Shown: positions 42,267 to 52,199 of the stretch, one piece after another | Layout: the number at the start of each line of letters is the position of its first letter | Numbering within the stretch: position 1 is the stretch's first letter | Notes under the pieces: generated by a model | Told to the model about the DNA's origin: nothing | The model's database searches: none | Seen by the model: only the letters and a program-made list of their open reading frames with translations | Program-made: the position numbers and the translations under genes | Assembly (NCBI RefSeq): GCF_050487225.1 | Contig: NZ_JBKQGY010000001.1 | Location: 1-64,000 of the forward strand | Direction of reading: 5' to 3' | DNA from: Paenalcaligenes sp050487225 | GTDB taxonomy: Bacteria > Pseudomonadota > Gammaproteobacteria > Burkholderiales > Burkholderiaceae_B | DNA: 64,000 nucleotides

Positions 42267-43430
42267 ATGAAAATGAGAACAGTTTCACTGATGATCGGTT
42301 TGATGATGGCCTGCTCAGGCGTGCAAGCTGAAGAGGCTGTCAAAATCGGTTTTATGAGTGAATTGTCGGGGCCTCAGGCTGCATTGGGCCAAGACAAACT
42401 TGATGCCCTCATGATGCTAATAGAGCAAAATGACGGCAAGCTGGGTGGTGTACCCGTTGAGGTAATCAAGCGTGATACACAGTTGAAGCCAGAGGTTGCA
42501 AACCAAATTGCTGATGAGCTGATTGAGAAAGAAAAAGTAGCCATCGTGACCGGTTTTTCGTTTACGAACACCATGATGGCGGTAGCAAAGAAATTCGCCG
42601 ATGCGGATGTCATTGTGATGAGTGCTAGCGCAGGTCCAGCACCTTTGGCGGGTGAGCAGTGCGATCCCAATGTGTTTGTCATGAGCAAACAGAATGATCA
42701 GTTTGCTGAAACCATGGGTGTGTATGCCAAAAACCAAGGCTATGAGCGTGTGATCACGCTGGCACCTAACTATCAAGCAGGTAAAGATTTTGTGCGCGGC
42801 TTTAAAGTAGCGTACGCCACTGAACTGCAAGATGAAATCTACACGCCCTTGAATCAGCTGGACTTCTCTACGGAAATCTCTCGCATCATGGCTGAGCAAC
42901 CCGATGCCGTGTATGTGTTTTATCCCGGCGGTTTAGGGGTGAGCTTTGTACGTGCCTATCAGCAATCGGGCTTACTTGGCCGCATTCCACTGATGAGTGT
43001 ATCTACTGTGGATGGCACCACCTTGCCAGCATTGAAAGGTTCTGCCGTGGGTGTGCTGAGTGCATCCGACTGGGGCCCAGACTTGGATAACGCCGTTAAT
43101 CATCAGTTCGTACAAGACTTTACTGAGAAGTATGGCCGTATTCCTTCTGAGTATGCGGCGCAATCTTACGATGCGGCGAGATTGCTGGATTCTGCACTGC
43201 GAAAAGTAGAAGGCAATGTAGAAGATACCGAGGCGTTGCAAGCGGCGATCAAAGCAGCTGATTTTGAGTCGGTGCGTGGTAAGTTCAGATTCAACACCAA
43301 CAACTACCCTATACAAGATTTCTATGTCTTTGAGGTAGTTAATCAAGACGGTGACACAACGCTGAAAACCGTGACCAAAACCTTGACGGATGCCAAGGAT
43401 AGTTATTACCAGGCGTGCCCGATGCAGTGA
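42267..43430 (+). CDS. Branched-chain-type ABC substrate-binding protein
   Basis: This periplasmic binding protein of about 387 residues has a signal peptide ending near GVQA|EE and the type 1 fold (VKIGFMSELSGPQAALGQ, GYERVITLAPNYQAGKDFVRGF). It delivers substrate to the permease encoded downstream. An ATG at 42264 and one at 42267 are possible; AAGGA is better spaced for the second. Members bind branched-chain or other amino acids, urea or aromatics, so the ligand is unknown. Confidence 0.9.
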   Translation: MKMRTVSLMIGLMMACSGVQAEEAVKIGFMSELSGPQAALGQDKLDALMMLIEQNDGKLGGVPVEVIKRDTQLKPEVANQIADELIEKEKVAIVTGFSFTNTMMAVAKKFADADVIVMSASAGPAPLAGEQCDPNVFVMSKQNDQFAETMGVYAKNQGYERVITLAPNYQAGKDFVRGFKVAYATELQDEIYTPLNQLDFSTEISRIMAEQPDAVYVFYPGGLGVSFVRAYQQSGLLGRIPLMSVSTVDGTTLPALKGSAVGVLSASDWGPDLDNAVNHQFVQDFTEKYGRIPSEYAAQSYDAARLLDSALRKVEGNVEDTEALQAAIKAADFESVRGKFRFNTNNYPIQDFYVFEVVNQDGDTTLKTVTKTLTDAKDSYYQACPMQ

Positions 43431-44347
43431 TGTTTTGGAATCTCTTTTTTTCGCAACTGCTCAACGGCGTACAGTTGGGCATGTTGCTGTTTCTTTTTGC
43501 TGCTGGTTTGACCCTAGTGTTGGGGATCATGAATTTCGTGAACCTCAGCCACGGGTCTTTCTACATGATGGGTGCCTACTTTTCGGCCACCACCTTTGCA
43601 CACACGGACTCATTCGTCTTGGCTGGGTTGGCTGGTGTGGGTGGAACCATGCTGTTGGCGATGGCGCTAGAGTTCGTCGCGCTGCGACGTTTGTATGCGC
43701 GTGAGCACTTGGATCAAGTGCTGGCCACGTTGGGGCTAATCCTGTTTTTCAATGAAACCGCTCGCATGATCTGGGGCGCACAGCCCTTTTTTGCTAGCGT
43801 GCCAGAGTGGGCCAATGGTGCTGTCAGTATTTTTGGCATGTTCTACCCCATTTATCGCTTGTTGATTATTGCGATGGGGTTGGCGGTAGCGGTACTGATT
43901 TACTGGCTTATACACCGCACCAAGGTCGGTATGTTGGTGCGCGCCAGTTCTACGCATGTGGACATTGTTTCAGCGCTGGGTGTGAATGCCAAGCTGTTGA
44001 ATACGCTGCTATTCAGTGTGGGAGCAGGGTTGGCAGCATTGGCAGGGTGGTTGGTGGGGCCTATTGTGTCCGTGCAATCCGGCATGGGTGATAACGTGCT
44101 GATTTTGGCCCTGGTGGTAATTGTGATTGGTGGCATAGGGTCCATACGTGGTGCATTTTATGCAGCCTTGATTATCGGCATTGTGGATACGATGGGTCGT
44201 GCTTATATGGCCCAAATCCTGCGTGGTTTCTTAGAACGCAGTGTGGCTGATGCGGCTGGGCCAGCGTTAGCGTCCATGTTGATTTATTTGTTTATGGCTA
44301 TTGTGCTCGCGTTTAAACCGCATGGCCTGTTTCCGGTCAAGCGTTAA
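43430..44347 (+). CDS. ABC permease, LivH type
   Basis: This permease of about 305 residues has eight or so helices and the conserved LivH stretch LFLFAAGLTLVLGIMNFVNLSHGSFYMMGAY and GGIGSIRGAFYAALIIGIVDTMGR near the C terminus. Its ATG overlaps the stop of the binding-protein gene as TGATG, so translation is coupled. Confidence 0.92.
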   Translation: MFWNLFFSQLLNGVQLGMLLFLFAAGLTLVLGIMNFVNLSHGSFYMMGAYFSATTFAHTDSFVLAGLAGVGGTMLLAMALEFVALRRLYAREHLDQVLATLGLILFFNETARMIWGAQPFFASVPEWANGAVSIFGMFYPIYRLLIIAMGLAVAVLIYWLIHRTKVGMLVRASSTHVDIVSALGVNAKLLNTLLFSVGAGLAALAGWLVGPIVSVQSGMGDNVLILALVVIVIGGIGSIRGAFYAALIIGIVDTMGRAYMAQILRGFLERSVADAAGPALASMLIYLFMAIVLAFKPHGLFPVKR

Positions 44348-44358
44348 GGGTCTCCATC

Positions 44359-45381
44359 ATGACATCATCTTCGCGAGACAAACCGTGCCAATGCGGCACT
44401 CTTTTTGGGTTGTTTCCTGAATCTATACAGTGGCGCTCTGTGCGCACTATTGCTGCGGTGTTGCTGATTGCGTTGTTGTTGGTGGTGCCGGTGTTATCGC
44501 AGTGGTTGGGGCAGAGTTTTTACTTGACCTTAGCAACACGTATTGTGATTTTTGCAATTGTGGCCAGTGGGCTAAACCTGATTTTAGGTTTTGGTGGACT
44601 GGTGAGCATGGGGCACGGCATGTTCGTGGGTATAGGTGCTTACGTGGTGGGCATCAGTAGTTTCCACGGCATGCAAGACGGCTGGGTGCAACTGGGTTTG
44701 GCGGTGCTGATCACCATAGGGGTATCGGCGGTAACGGGGCTAGTGTCTTTGCGCACACGCGGTATAGGGTTCATCATGATTACCCTAGCGTTTGGGCAAA
44801 TGTTCTATTTCCTCTTTGTCAGCCTTAAGCAGTACGGTGGTGATGATGGGCTGCCTATAGAGCAACGTAGCCAGTTCGCATTCTTGCCTGATTTGAATGA
44901 CAAAATAACACTGTATTACGTCACCGTCGCCGTGCTGTTGATCGTGATGTGGTTGATTTGGCGTGTGGTACACAGCCGCTTTGGCTATGTGTTGCGAGGT
45001 TTTCAAGCCAATGAGCAGCGCATGGTGGCAGCAGGGTATCCGCGTTTGCGCTATCAGTTATCGGCCTATGTGGCATCAGCCGTGATTTGTGCCATAGCTG
45101 GAGTGCTGTTGGCCAATTTAACGCTGTTTGCCTCGCCGTCGTATTTGTCGTGGCAAGCGTCGGGTGATTATGTGTTGATGATTGTGTTGGGCGGCATGGG
45201 AACGGTTATGGGGCCACTGTTAGGTACGACGGTGTTCTTGTTATTAGAAGAAGCATTATCCGGCATGACGCAGCACTGGATGGCTTGGATAGGATTATTT
45301 ATCTTCCTGATTGCGCTGTTTTCCCGTAAGGGCTTGTGGGGGGCATTGATAGGGCTGTCCTCTAAAGGGGCAAAGCCATGA
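44359..45381 (+). CDS. ABC permease, LivM type
   Basis: This 340-residue permease has the LivM pattern GLNLILGFGGLVSMGHGMFVGIGAYV and GMGTVMGPLLGTTVFLLLEE. It pairs with the LivH-type subunit. Its stop overlaps the next start by four bases. Confidence 0.92.
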   Translation: MTSSSRDKPCQCGTLFGLFPESIQWRSVRTIAAVLLIALLLVVPVLSQWLGQSFYLTLATRIVIFAIVASGLNLILGFGGLVSMGHGMFVGIGAYVVGISSFHGMQDGWVQLGLAVLITIGVSAVTGLVSLRTRGIGFIMITLAFGQMFYFLFVSLKQYGGDDGLPIEQRSQFAFLPDLNDKITLYYVTVAVLLIVMWLIWRVVHSRFGYVLRGFQANEQRMVAAGYPRLRYQLSAYVASAVICAIAGVLLANLTLFASPSYLSWQASGDYVLMIVLGGMGTVMGPLLGTTVFLLLEEALSGMTQHWMAWIGLFIFLIALFSRKGLWGALIGLSSKGAKP

Positions 45382-46124
45382 CTGCGCTACTCACTGTACA
45401 AGGTCTGCAGAAACGTTTTGGTGGCTTGGTGGCCACTGATAATGTGTCGTTGGACATTAAGGCGGGCGAGTGCCATGCACTGATAGGCCCTAATGGCGCT
45501 GGCAAAACAACCTTGATGGGTCTGTTGGTGGGCGAGCTTAAGCCTGATGCGGGCACTATACATTTCCAAGGTAATGACATTACCGCATTAGCGGTACATC
45601 AGCGATCCTTGCAAGGTATTGCACGTTCGTACCAAATTACGCAGTTGCTCAAAGGCTTTAGTGTGCTGGAAAACGTCATGATGATGATTCTGGCGCGTAC
45701 CGGCTCGGCGTGGCAGGTGTTTAAGCCGGTAAGAACAAATCAGGCAGTGAGCGATGAAGCCATGGTTGCCTTGCAGCAAGTGGGGCTGGCCCAGCGCGCG
45801 CATGATGATGTGATGGCCTTAGCGCATGGTGAGCATAGACAGTTAGAGCTAGCAATGGCACTGGCTATGAAACCAACACTATTGCTGTTAGATGAGCCTT
45901 TAGCGGGGATGAGCCGTTCAGAATCCCAGCAAATGATCGCCTTGTTGCAAGCGTTAAAAGCGCAGTACAGCATCTTAATGGTAGAGCACGACATGGAAGC
46001 GGTATTCCAGTTGGCGGATCGTATTTCTGTATTGGTGTATGGCCGTATTATTGCCTGCGATAGCCCACAAGCCATACGTCAGAACGAGGCGGTGAACCGT
46101 GCTTATTTGGGTGATGAGGAGTAA
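45378..46124 (+). CDS. ABC ATP-binding protein, LivG type
   Basis: This 248-residue ATPase has Walker A GPNGAGKT (37-44), the degenerate signature AHGEHRQLELAMAL and Walker B LLLLDEPLAG. The signature lacks the full LSGGQ, as in many LivG proteins. ATGA overlap with the permease gene. Confidence 0.93.
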   Translation: MTALLTVQGLQKRFGGLVATDNVSLDIKAGECHALIGPNGAGKTTLMGLLVGELKPDAGTIHFQGNDITALAVHQRSLQGIARSYQITQLLKGFSVLENVMMMILARTGSAWQVFKPVRTNQAVSDEAMVALQQVGLAQRAHDDVMALAHGEHRQLELAMALAMKPTLLLLDEPLAGMSRSESQQMIALLQALKAQYSILMVEHDMEAVFQLADRISVLVYGRIIACDSPQAIRQNEAVNRAYLGDEE

Positions 46125-46127
46125 CGC

Positions 46128-46838
46128 ATGGCGACATTGTTGACGGTGGATGATGCGCAAGCTAGCTACGGTAGTAGTCAGGTGCTGCACGGTGTGAGCT
46201 TGGGCCTAGCAGAGGGTGAGGTGCTTACCTTATTAGGCCGTAATGGCATGGGTAAAAGTACGCTGCTGAAATGCATTATGGGCTTACTGCCGCTGCGAAA
46301 GGGGGCTATTCATTTTTTGGGCAAACACACTCACAAACTCGCTGCCTTTGAGGTGGCGCGATTGGGGGTGGGGTATGTGCCAGAAGGCAGGCAGATTTTT
46401 CCTACCTTGAATGTTGAAGAAAACCTAGTGGCTACGGCGGCGAATAGGCACGACACACAGCCAGCGTTTGACCTAGAACGTATCTACGATTTTTTTCCAC
46501 GTTTGAAAGAACGCCGCAGCAACATGGGCAACCAGTTGTCAGGTGGTGAGCAGCAAATGCTGGCGATTGGACGGGCATTGATGACCAATCCTAAGCTCTT
46601 GATCTTGGATGAGGCGACCGAGGGCTTAGCCCCGTTGGTGCGTGCTGAGATCTGGCGAGTGTTAGGCGAGTTAAAGCAAACAGGGTTGGCGATGATTATC
46701 GTGGATAAGAATCTAAAACCGCTGTTAGAACTGGCGAATCAGCACGTGGTGCTAGAAAAAGGACATGTGGTGTGGTCCGGAAACAGCCAGGCCCTGCAAG
46801 AAAACAGGGCCATAGTGGAACAATACTTAGGTGTATAG
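46128..46838 (+). CDS. ABC ATP-binding protein, LivF type
   Basis: This 236-residue ATPase has Walker A GRNGMGKS (37-44), signature QLSGGEQQMLAIGRAL and Walker B LLILDEATEGLAP. It is the last gene of the five-gene importer and is followed by a terminator. Confidence 0.93.
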   Translation: MATLLTVDDAQASYGSSQVLHGVSLGLAEGEVLTLLGRNGMGKSTLLKCIMGLLPLRKGAIHFLGKHTHKLAAFEVARLGVGYVPEGRQIFPTLNVEENLVATAANRHDTQPAFDLERIYDFFPRLKERRSNMGNQLSGGEQQMLAIGRALMTNPKLLILDEATEGLAPLVRAEIWRVLGELKQTGLAMIIVDKNLKPLLELANQHVVLEKGHVVWSGNSQALQENRAIVEQYLGV

Positions 46839-46853
46839 TGCCAAAAAGATAAT

Positions 46854-46884
46854 AAAAAGCCTGAACTCAGTTCAGGCTTTTTTT
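46854..46884. terminator. Terminator of the ABC importer operon
   Basis: AAAAAGCCTGAAC and GTTCAGGCTTTTT form a 13-bp stem with loop TCA and a T run. It lies between convergent genes and works in both directions. Confidence 0.93.
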
Positions 46885-46902
46885 GTATGCGTCATGTGAG
46901 CG

Positions 46903-47595
46903 TTACTCGTCAATCTCTTCGCCTAGCAGAGCTATACGTGCTTTTTGGGCTTCGCGAATGTGTAAGGCAGCGGCATCGCTTGCGGCTTGGCTATCGCGAG
47001 CAATAATGGCGCTGATGATATTACGGTGCTCTTGGATGACTTGTTGGGCACGGCCCTCTACTTCAAAAGTGGTTTTGCCTAACAAAATCATAGAGTCGCG
47101 GATGGAGTTTAGCGATTTCAACAAATAGCGATTGTGTGCGGCATAAGCGAGCGCATGGTGGAAAATGCGGTTGTGACGCGCTTGCTCAGCAGGGGTGGTC
47201 GCGGCCTCGTAGCGTTTCATGATCTCGTTGAGGGAATAGATCTCGGCATCGCTGGCATGCTTAGCGGCTAAACCTGCTGCAGTGCTTTCTAACACCACGC
47301 GCATATCATAAAGCTCCATCACTTCTTGATAGCCCAAACGGGTGATTTGCATACCGCTATACGGCGCACTGGTAAGTAGGCCAGCTGTTTCTAAGCGCCG
47401 TAGTGCCTCGCGTACAGGTGTGCGGCTTATTTTGAGCCACGTAGCAATTTCTAGCTCGGTAATGCGGTGGCCGGGTTTGAGTGCGCCTTCGCGTATACCA
47501 TCTAGAATTTTTTGATAAGCCCGTTCAGATCTGGAGGTGCGATCATCTGATGGATCGTGTGAATCGGTCATGGGGGAAGCGGCTGACGCAGTCAT
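46903..47595 (-). CDS. GntR family regulator (FCD/FadR type)
   Basis: This 230-residue protein has an N-terminal GntR winged helix (ITELEIATWLKISRTPVREALRRLETAGLL) and a C-terminal FCD domain, which binds carboxylates through conserved histidines (FHHALAYAAHNRYL). It lies between the ABC importer and the TauE gene; its target could be either, or the sugar operon to the right. Confidence 0.9.
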   Translation of the reverse strand: MTASAASPMTDSHDPSDDRTSRSERAYQKILDGIREGALKPGHRITELEIATWLKISRTPVREALRRLETAGLLTSAPYSGMQITRLGYQEVMELYDMRVVLESTAAGLAAKHASDAEIYSLNEIMKRYEAATTPAEQARHNRIFHHALAYAAHNRYLLKSLNSIRDSMILLGKTTFEVEGRAQQVIQEHRNIISAIIARDSQAASDAAALHIREAQKARIALLGEEIDE

Positions 47596-47672
47596 GTATC
47601 AAATAGCCCAGAGGGCTTTATGGTGTAGTCAGGCTATTGTAGGGGGCTTACCCTTAAAAGCAAAAGCGAAGC

Positions 47673-48467
47673 CTAACGCAACAGCAGCACGACCGCCACA
47701 ACGGTGCATACGATGGCAAAAAGGCGTTGCCACAGCGAGGCAGGAATACGCGGTGCAATGAGGCGACCGCCCACCATCCCCATAATCGTGCACCAAATAA
47801 AGAGCCATTGTGGGGCGGTGATGGATAGCCCGTTGGCGAATGCGGTCACCACAGTGGTGGCAGAAACCAGAGCAATCACCATCAAGGATGTGGGGACGAT
47901 GTTATCCATCTTGGCGGTGCTGAAGTACGCCAAGGCAGGAACAATAATGAACCCGCCTCCAATACCCAGTAAGCCAGTCAAAAAGCCAGAGACAGCGCCT
48001 ATGCCAATCAACGTGATTGCAGTGGCGGGTGTCCAGATGAATTTACCGTTGTGGGGCGAGAGCGTACAGGTTTTGTGTGGCAGTGCCCCAGTGTCATTCA
48101 TGGGTAAGGATTGTTGTTGCGTAGATTGATGCCACATGCGCAACGCCACCAGAAACAGCACGATAGCAAAGCAAAGATTTAACCAGTTTGGGTTCGTGAC
48201 GTGTGCCGTCTTTAAACCCAAGGGGGAGGTTAACCCTCCGGATACAGCCATGAGTAGGGCTGCTTTGTAGCGTACATTACCTTGACTTAGGGCTTGTAAA
48301 GCGCCCACTAATGCTGCAGCACCTACGGCGATTAATGCGATGGGAGCCGCTTGGGGGAGTGTTAAGCCTAGACCAAAAATCAGGGCGGGTACGGCTAAGA
48401 TGCCACCGCCTGCGCCGGTTAAGCCCAGCGAAAGGCCAATAATCAGCCCTAAAAGAATAGCCCACAT
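47673..48467 (-). CDS. TauE/SafE family exporter
   Basis: This 264-residue membrane protein has about eight helices with two copies of the family repeat; GLTGAGGGILAVPALIFG and GLLGIGGGFIIVPALAYF are typical. The family exports sulfite, sulfoacetate or other organic anions. It ends 77 bases before the GntR gene. Confidence 0.9.
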   Translation of the reverse strand: MWAILLGLIIGLSLGLTGAGGGILAVPALIFGLGLTLPQAAPIALIAVGAAALVGALQALSQGNVRYKAALLMAVSGGLTSPLGLKTAHVTNPNWLNLCFAIVLFLVALRMWHQSTQQQSLPMNDTGALPHKTCTLSPHNGKFIWTPATAITLIGIGAVSGFLTGLLGIGGGFIIVPALAYFSTAKMDNIVPTSLMVIALVSATTVVTAFANGLSITAPQWLFIWCTIMGMVGGRLIAPRIPASLWQRLFAIVCTVVAVVLLLR

Positions 48468-48874
48468 ATTCTAAATTTCTAAAAGAAATAAACTTATATT
48501 AAAAAATAATATGATAAGTGATGGACTGCTGTTTGGCGAGGGCGGATAGCAGTCATTTCAATGCTTTGCGGGATGGCAGGAAAGAAAAACTGCAAAAACA
48601 ACATTAGGGCCGAAAAGGTCAACATGATTCGTCGTGAGTGGTAACGACAAAAAACAGCTAGGGGTTTGCCCTTGTATTTGGATATTAGGTTCCACAATCG
48701 CTGGAATTTTTTTTGACCATATGCTTTCATATAAAAAAGTAACTTTCATTCATAAATCTTTGTTTAGAAGTAAATGAAATTTGCAGCGCGCTTAGAGAAA
48801 TGGAATGGGTGCTTCAAACAGGCTCTAAGCAGTGGTGGTTGTGGTTCGTATTAATCGTCAGGATGAAGTAAGTA
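48468..48874. other. Intergenic region upstream of the L-fucose operon
   Basis: This 407-base region separates divergent genes and must hold the promoter of the sugar operon. A 78-residue minus-strand frame (48494-48730) has no family support. I see no clear operator. Confidence 0.4.
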
Positions 48875-50152
48875 ATGACAAAAATTACCTCAATGGAAGT
48901 GCGGGATATCCGCTTCCCTACGTCAGACAATCTGGATGGTTCTGATGCCATGAATTTAGATCCAGATTACTCGGCGGCCTATGTGGTACTACATACCGAT
49001 ACGGCTGGATTAGAAGGTCATGGGCTGACCTTTACTATTGGCCGCGGTAACGATATTTGTTGTGCTGCAATCAGGGCTATGGAGCATCTGGTAGTAGGGC
49101 TGGATTTAGCATGGGTGGCAGAAGACATGGGGCGCTTTTGGCGTCATATCACCAGCGACAGCCAATTGCGTTGGATTGGCCCGGATAAAGGGGCGATTCA
49201 TTTGGCGACGGGGGCTGTGGTCAATGCCATGTGGGATCTATGGGCGAAATCCGAAGGCAAGCCTGTATGGCGCTTAGTGGCGGATATGAGCCCCGAAGAA
49301 ATTGTCAAACTCATTGACTTCCGCTACATCACCGACTGCATTACGCCAGAAGAAGCGCTAGAGCTGTTACGTAGTCGTGGTCAAGGCAAAGCTGAGCGCA
49401 TTGCTGACTTGGAACAAAATGGTTACCCCTGCTACACCACGTCAGCGGGGTGGTTGGGCTATGACGACGAAAAGTTGCGTCGCTTGGCGCAAGAGGCTGT
49501 AGATGCCGGTTTTGACTATGTGAAATTGAAAGTAGGGCGCGATCTGGAGGACGATAAACGTCGTCTGCGTATTGCTCGTGAAGTGCTGGGTGAGCGCAAC
49601 TTAATGATTGATGCCAATCAGGTGTGGGAAGTGAACCAAGCTATTGATTGGCTGGATCAATTGGCCTTTGCTAAACCGTGGTTCATTGAAGAGCCTACTA
49701 GCCCAGATGACATAGCAGGTCATCGAAAAATTCGTGAAGCCATGAAAGGAAAAATGCAGGTGGCGACGGGTGAAATGTGCCAGAACCGCATCATGTTCAA
49801 GCAGTTGATTATGGAAGGTGCGATTGATGTGGTGCAAATTGATGCCTGCCGTTTGGGTGGTGTTAACGAGGTGTTAGCCGTGATGTTGATGGCGGCCAAA
49901 TACAACCTGAAAGTATGTCCGCATGCTGGCGGAGTAGGGTTGTGTGAGTACGTGCAGCACTTGTCCATGATCGACTATGTGTGCATTGCCGGTACCAAAG
50001 AGGGACGTGTGATCGAGTTTGTGGATCATTTGCATGAGCATTTTGTGGACCCTTGCCGCATTAAGAATGCTGCCTATGTGGCACCCACCATGCCAGGGTA
50101 TTCCATTGAAATGAAACGCACTTCTATTGATCAGTATGAGTTTAAAGGCTAA
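48875..50152 (+). CDS. L-fuconate dehydratase
   Basis: This 425-residue enolase-superfamily acid-sugar dehydratase removes water from L-fuconate to give 2-keto-3-deoxy-L-fuconate with Mg2+. The family pattern is clear: YVKLKVGR with the KxK base, LMIDANQVW, WFIEEPTSPDD, VATGEMCQNR and CPHAGGVGLCEYVQH with the catalytic histidine. It heads an operon that contains the matching lactonase, dehydrogenase, mutarotase and FucP permease. Confidence 0.93.
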   Translation: MTKITSMEVRDIRFPTSDNLDGSDAMNLDPDYSAAYVVLHTDTAGLEGHGLTFTIGRGNDICCAAIRAMEHLVVGLDLAWVAEDMGRFWRHITSDSQLRWIGPDKGAIHLATGAVVNAMWDLWAKSEGKPVWRLVADMSPEEIVKLIDFRYITDCITPEEALELLRSRGQGKAERIADLEQNGYPCYTTSAGWLGYDDEKLRRLAQEAVDAGFDYVKLKVGRDLEDDKRRLRIAREVLGERNLMIDANQVWEVNQAIDWLDQLAFAKPWFIEEPTSPDDIAGHRKIREAMKGKMQVATGEMCQNRIMFKQLIMEGAIDVVQIDACRLGGVNEVLAVMLMAAKYNLKVCPHAGGVGLCEYVQHLSMIDYVCIAGTKEGRVIEFVDHLHEHFVDPCRIKNAAYVAPTMPGYSIEMKRTSIDQYEFKG

Positions 50153-50166
50153 GTAGGAGTTGCAAC

Positions 50167-51027
50167 GTGAGAATAGACGCGCATCAGCATTTTTGGTCTT
50201 TTGATCCTGTTCAGTTTCCGTGGATTAGTACAGAGATGACTGTGTTAAGGCGCGACTATCACGTTGCTCAAGCTGTTGCATTACTGGATGCGCATGGTTT
50301 TGATAGTGTGGTTGCCGTGCAGGCTCGTGCTGACTGGAAGGAGAATGAGTGGTTGCTTGCAGTTGCTAAGCAGTCCTCACGTGTCGCAGGCGTAGTGGGA
50401 TGGGCTGACTTGTGCCATGACGCCGCGCATGCCAAGTTGGACGAGTTCTTAAGCCAGCCTGAGAGTGTGGGGGTAAGAGCCATGCTGCAAGACATGGCTG
50501 ATCCTGCATTGGTGCTTCAGAGCAGTATTTTCAATGATTACGTTAAGCAGATTCAACAGCACAGACAGGTTTATGAGTTGTTGCTGCGTCACGATCAGCT
50601 AGAAGGAGCGATCGCTTTTAGCCAAAAAAATGACCGCCATATGTTGGTGGTAGACCATCTGGCTAAACCAGATTATCAAGCTGGCTTAGCGTCAGAGCAA
50701 GGCCTTCGGTGGCAGCAATATTTTCACCAGTTGGGTAATTTGCCGCATGTTTATGTGAAGGTCTCCGGCTTGTTGACGGAGGTGGATGCGTCGACGCTTG
50801 AACGCACAGAGCATATTGATGCGCTTTTTCATCCGTTTTTGGATGTGGCACTAGAGTGTTTCGGGGCGCAGCGATTGGTGTTTGGTAGTGATTGGCCTGT
50901 AGCGCATTTATGTGGTGATTATGACGTTGGACTGGGCGTGATTGAACGCTGGGCGAAAGCGCGGTTGTCTATAACGGAGGCTGAACAGTTGTTTGGCGGC
51001 AATGCGCAGCGTCTTTATTCAAGGTAG
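50167..51027 (+). CDS. Amidohydrolase family L-fuconolactonase
   Basis: This 286-residue lactonase of the amidohydrolase superfamily has the N-terminal DAHQHFWSFD metal motif, the RAMLQDM region, the MLVVDHLAKPD motif and the FGSDWPV aspartate. It would open L-fucono-lactone to L-fuconate. The GTG start is preceded by AGGAG seven bases upstream. Substrate follows from operon context. Confidence 0.88.
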   Translation: MRIDAHQHFWSFDPVQFPWISTEMTVLRRDYHVAQAVALLDAHGFDSVVAVQARADWKENEWLLAVAKQSSRVAGVVGWADLCHDAAHAKLDEFLSQPESVGVRAMLQDMADPALVLQSSIFNDYVKQIQQHRQVYELLLRHDQLEGAIAFSQKNDRHMLVVDHLAKPDYQAGLASEQGLRWQQYFHQLGNLPHVYVKVSGLLTEVDASTLERTEHIDALFHPFLDVALECFGAQRLVFGSDWPVAHLCGDYDVGLGVIERWAKARLSITEAEQLFGGNAQRLYSR

Positions 51028-51036
51028 GGCAAAACG

Positions 51037-51813
51037 ATGGATTTACATTTAACAAACAAAGTGGTGATTGTGACTGGCGGAGCCTCAGGAATCGGTGGTG
51101 CGATTTCAGCGCAGTTATTGCGAGAAGGGGCAAAGGTGGTGATTTTTGCGCGCTCGCCAATCAGTGCCGAGATGCAGCAAGTATTTGCTGAAACTGGTGC
51201 GTCACCTGTGTTGTATCAGCTTGATTTGCGCGATGAGGCTGCTTGCACCAAGGCGGTGAACGAGGTGATTACTACGCAAGGGCGTATTGACGCCCTGGTG
51301 AATAACGCTGGCATTAATGATGGAGTTGGGTTGGATGCAGGCCGTGAGGCCTTTATGGCTTCGCTGGAAAACAACTTAATCCATTGCTATGTAATGGCGC
51401 ATCTGTGTGTAGAGGAGCTAAAGCGTAATCAGGGTGTCATCCTAAATATTTCCTCTAAAACCGCGGTGACGGGACAGGGTAATACAAGTGGGTATTGCGC
51501 CTCTAAAGGAGCGCAACTGGCGTTGACGCGTGAATGGGCTGCCGCGTTGGCACCGTATGGCGTGCGGGTGAATGCAATTTTGCCAGCCGAAGTGATGACA
51601 CCACTGTATGAACGTTGGTTGCAAAGTTTTGATGATGCAGAGGCTGCCAAGACCAATATCACGCGTCATATTCCCTTGGGTCAACGTATGACCACAGCAG
51701 AGGAGATTGCTGACACGGCCGTATTTTTGTTGTCGTCTAGAGCATCGCACACGACGGGGCAGTGGGTAGTTCCAGATGGTGGCTATGTGCATTTAGACCG
51801 CTCGCTTACCTAG
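51037..51813 (+). CDS. SDR dehydrogenase, likely L-fucose dehydrogenase
   Basis: This 258-residue short-chain dehydrogenase has the nucleotide motif TGGASGIG (13-20), NNAG near 89-92 and catalytic S140, Y153 and K157. It resembles the Burkholderia-type L-fucose dehydrogenase, which makes the lactone substrate of the upstream hydrolase. The exact sugar is inferred. Confidence 0.87.
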   Translation: MDLHLTNKVVIVTGGASGIGGAISAQLLREGAKVVIFARSPISAEMQQVFAETGASPVLYQLDLRDEAACTKAVNEVITTQGRIDALVNNAGINDGVGLDAGREAFMASLENNLIHCYVMAHLCVEELKRNQGVILNISSKTAVTGQGNTSGYCASKGAQLALTREWAAALAPYGVRVNAILPAEVMTPLYERWLQSFDDAEAAKTNITRHIPLGQRMTTAEEIADTAVFLLSSRASHTTGQWVVPDGGYVHLDRSLT

Positions 51814-51824
51814 TCGAGGTGAGT

Positions 51825-52166
51825 ATGAAAATGTGCATGATGCTGGATTTGAAAGACGATGAGCTACTCATACAAGAGTACGAGTGTTGGCACCAACAGG
51901 TATGGCCAGAAGTGCAGGCACAGTTTTCTGAGTACGGCGTGGTAAGCATTGATATTTATCGTTTGGGCACTCGTTTGTGCATGGTGATGGAGACAGACGA
52001 TACGTGTTTTGATGCAGCAGCATTTCAGCATGCACAGCATAGCAACAGCCGAGTACAGGAGTGGGAGCGTTTGATGTGGCGTTTTCAAGTCCCTACACCG
52101 TGGACTCCAGAGGGTGAAAAGTGGGTGGAAGCGCACTGCATTTATCAGTTTAACGCTGAGCGCTAA
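51825..52166 (+). CDS. L-rhamnose/L-fucose mutarotase family protein
   Basis: This protein of about 113 residues is of the RhaM-like mutarotase family, which interconverts sugar anomers (ferredoxin-like dimer). The pattern ECWHQQVWPEV and the C-terminal EHC(H/A)Y-like end are visible. The ATG at 51825 is chosen over earlier frames that overlap the dehydrogenase. Confidence 0.82.
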   Translation: MKMCMMLDLKDDELLIQEYECWHQQVWPEVQAQFSEYGVVSIDIYRLGTRLCMVMETDDTCFDAAAFQHAQHSNSRVQEWERLMWRFQVPTPWTPEGEKWVEAHCIYQFNAER

Positions 52167-52199
52167 GCACTTACCAAAAGATTATCGTAGAGGTAGACA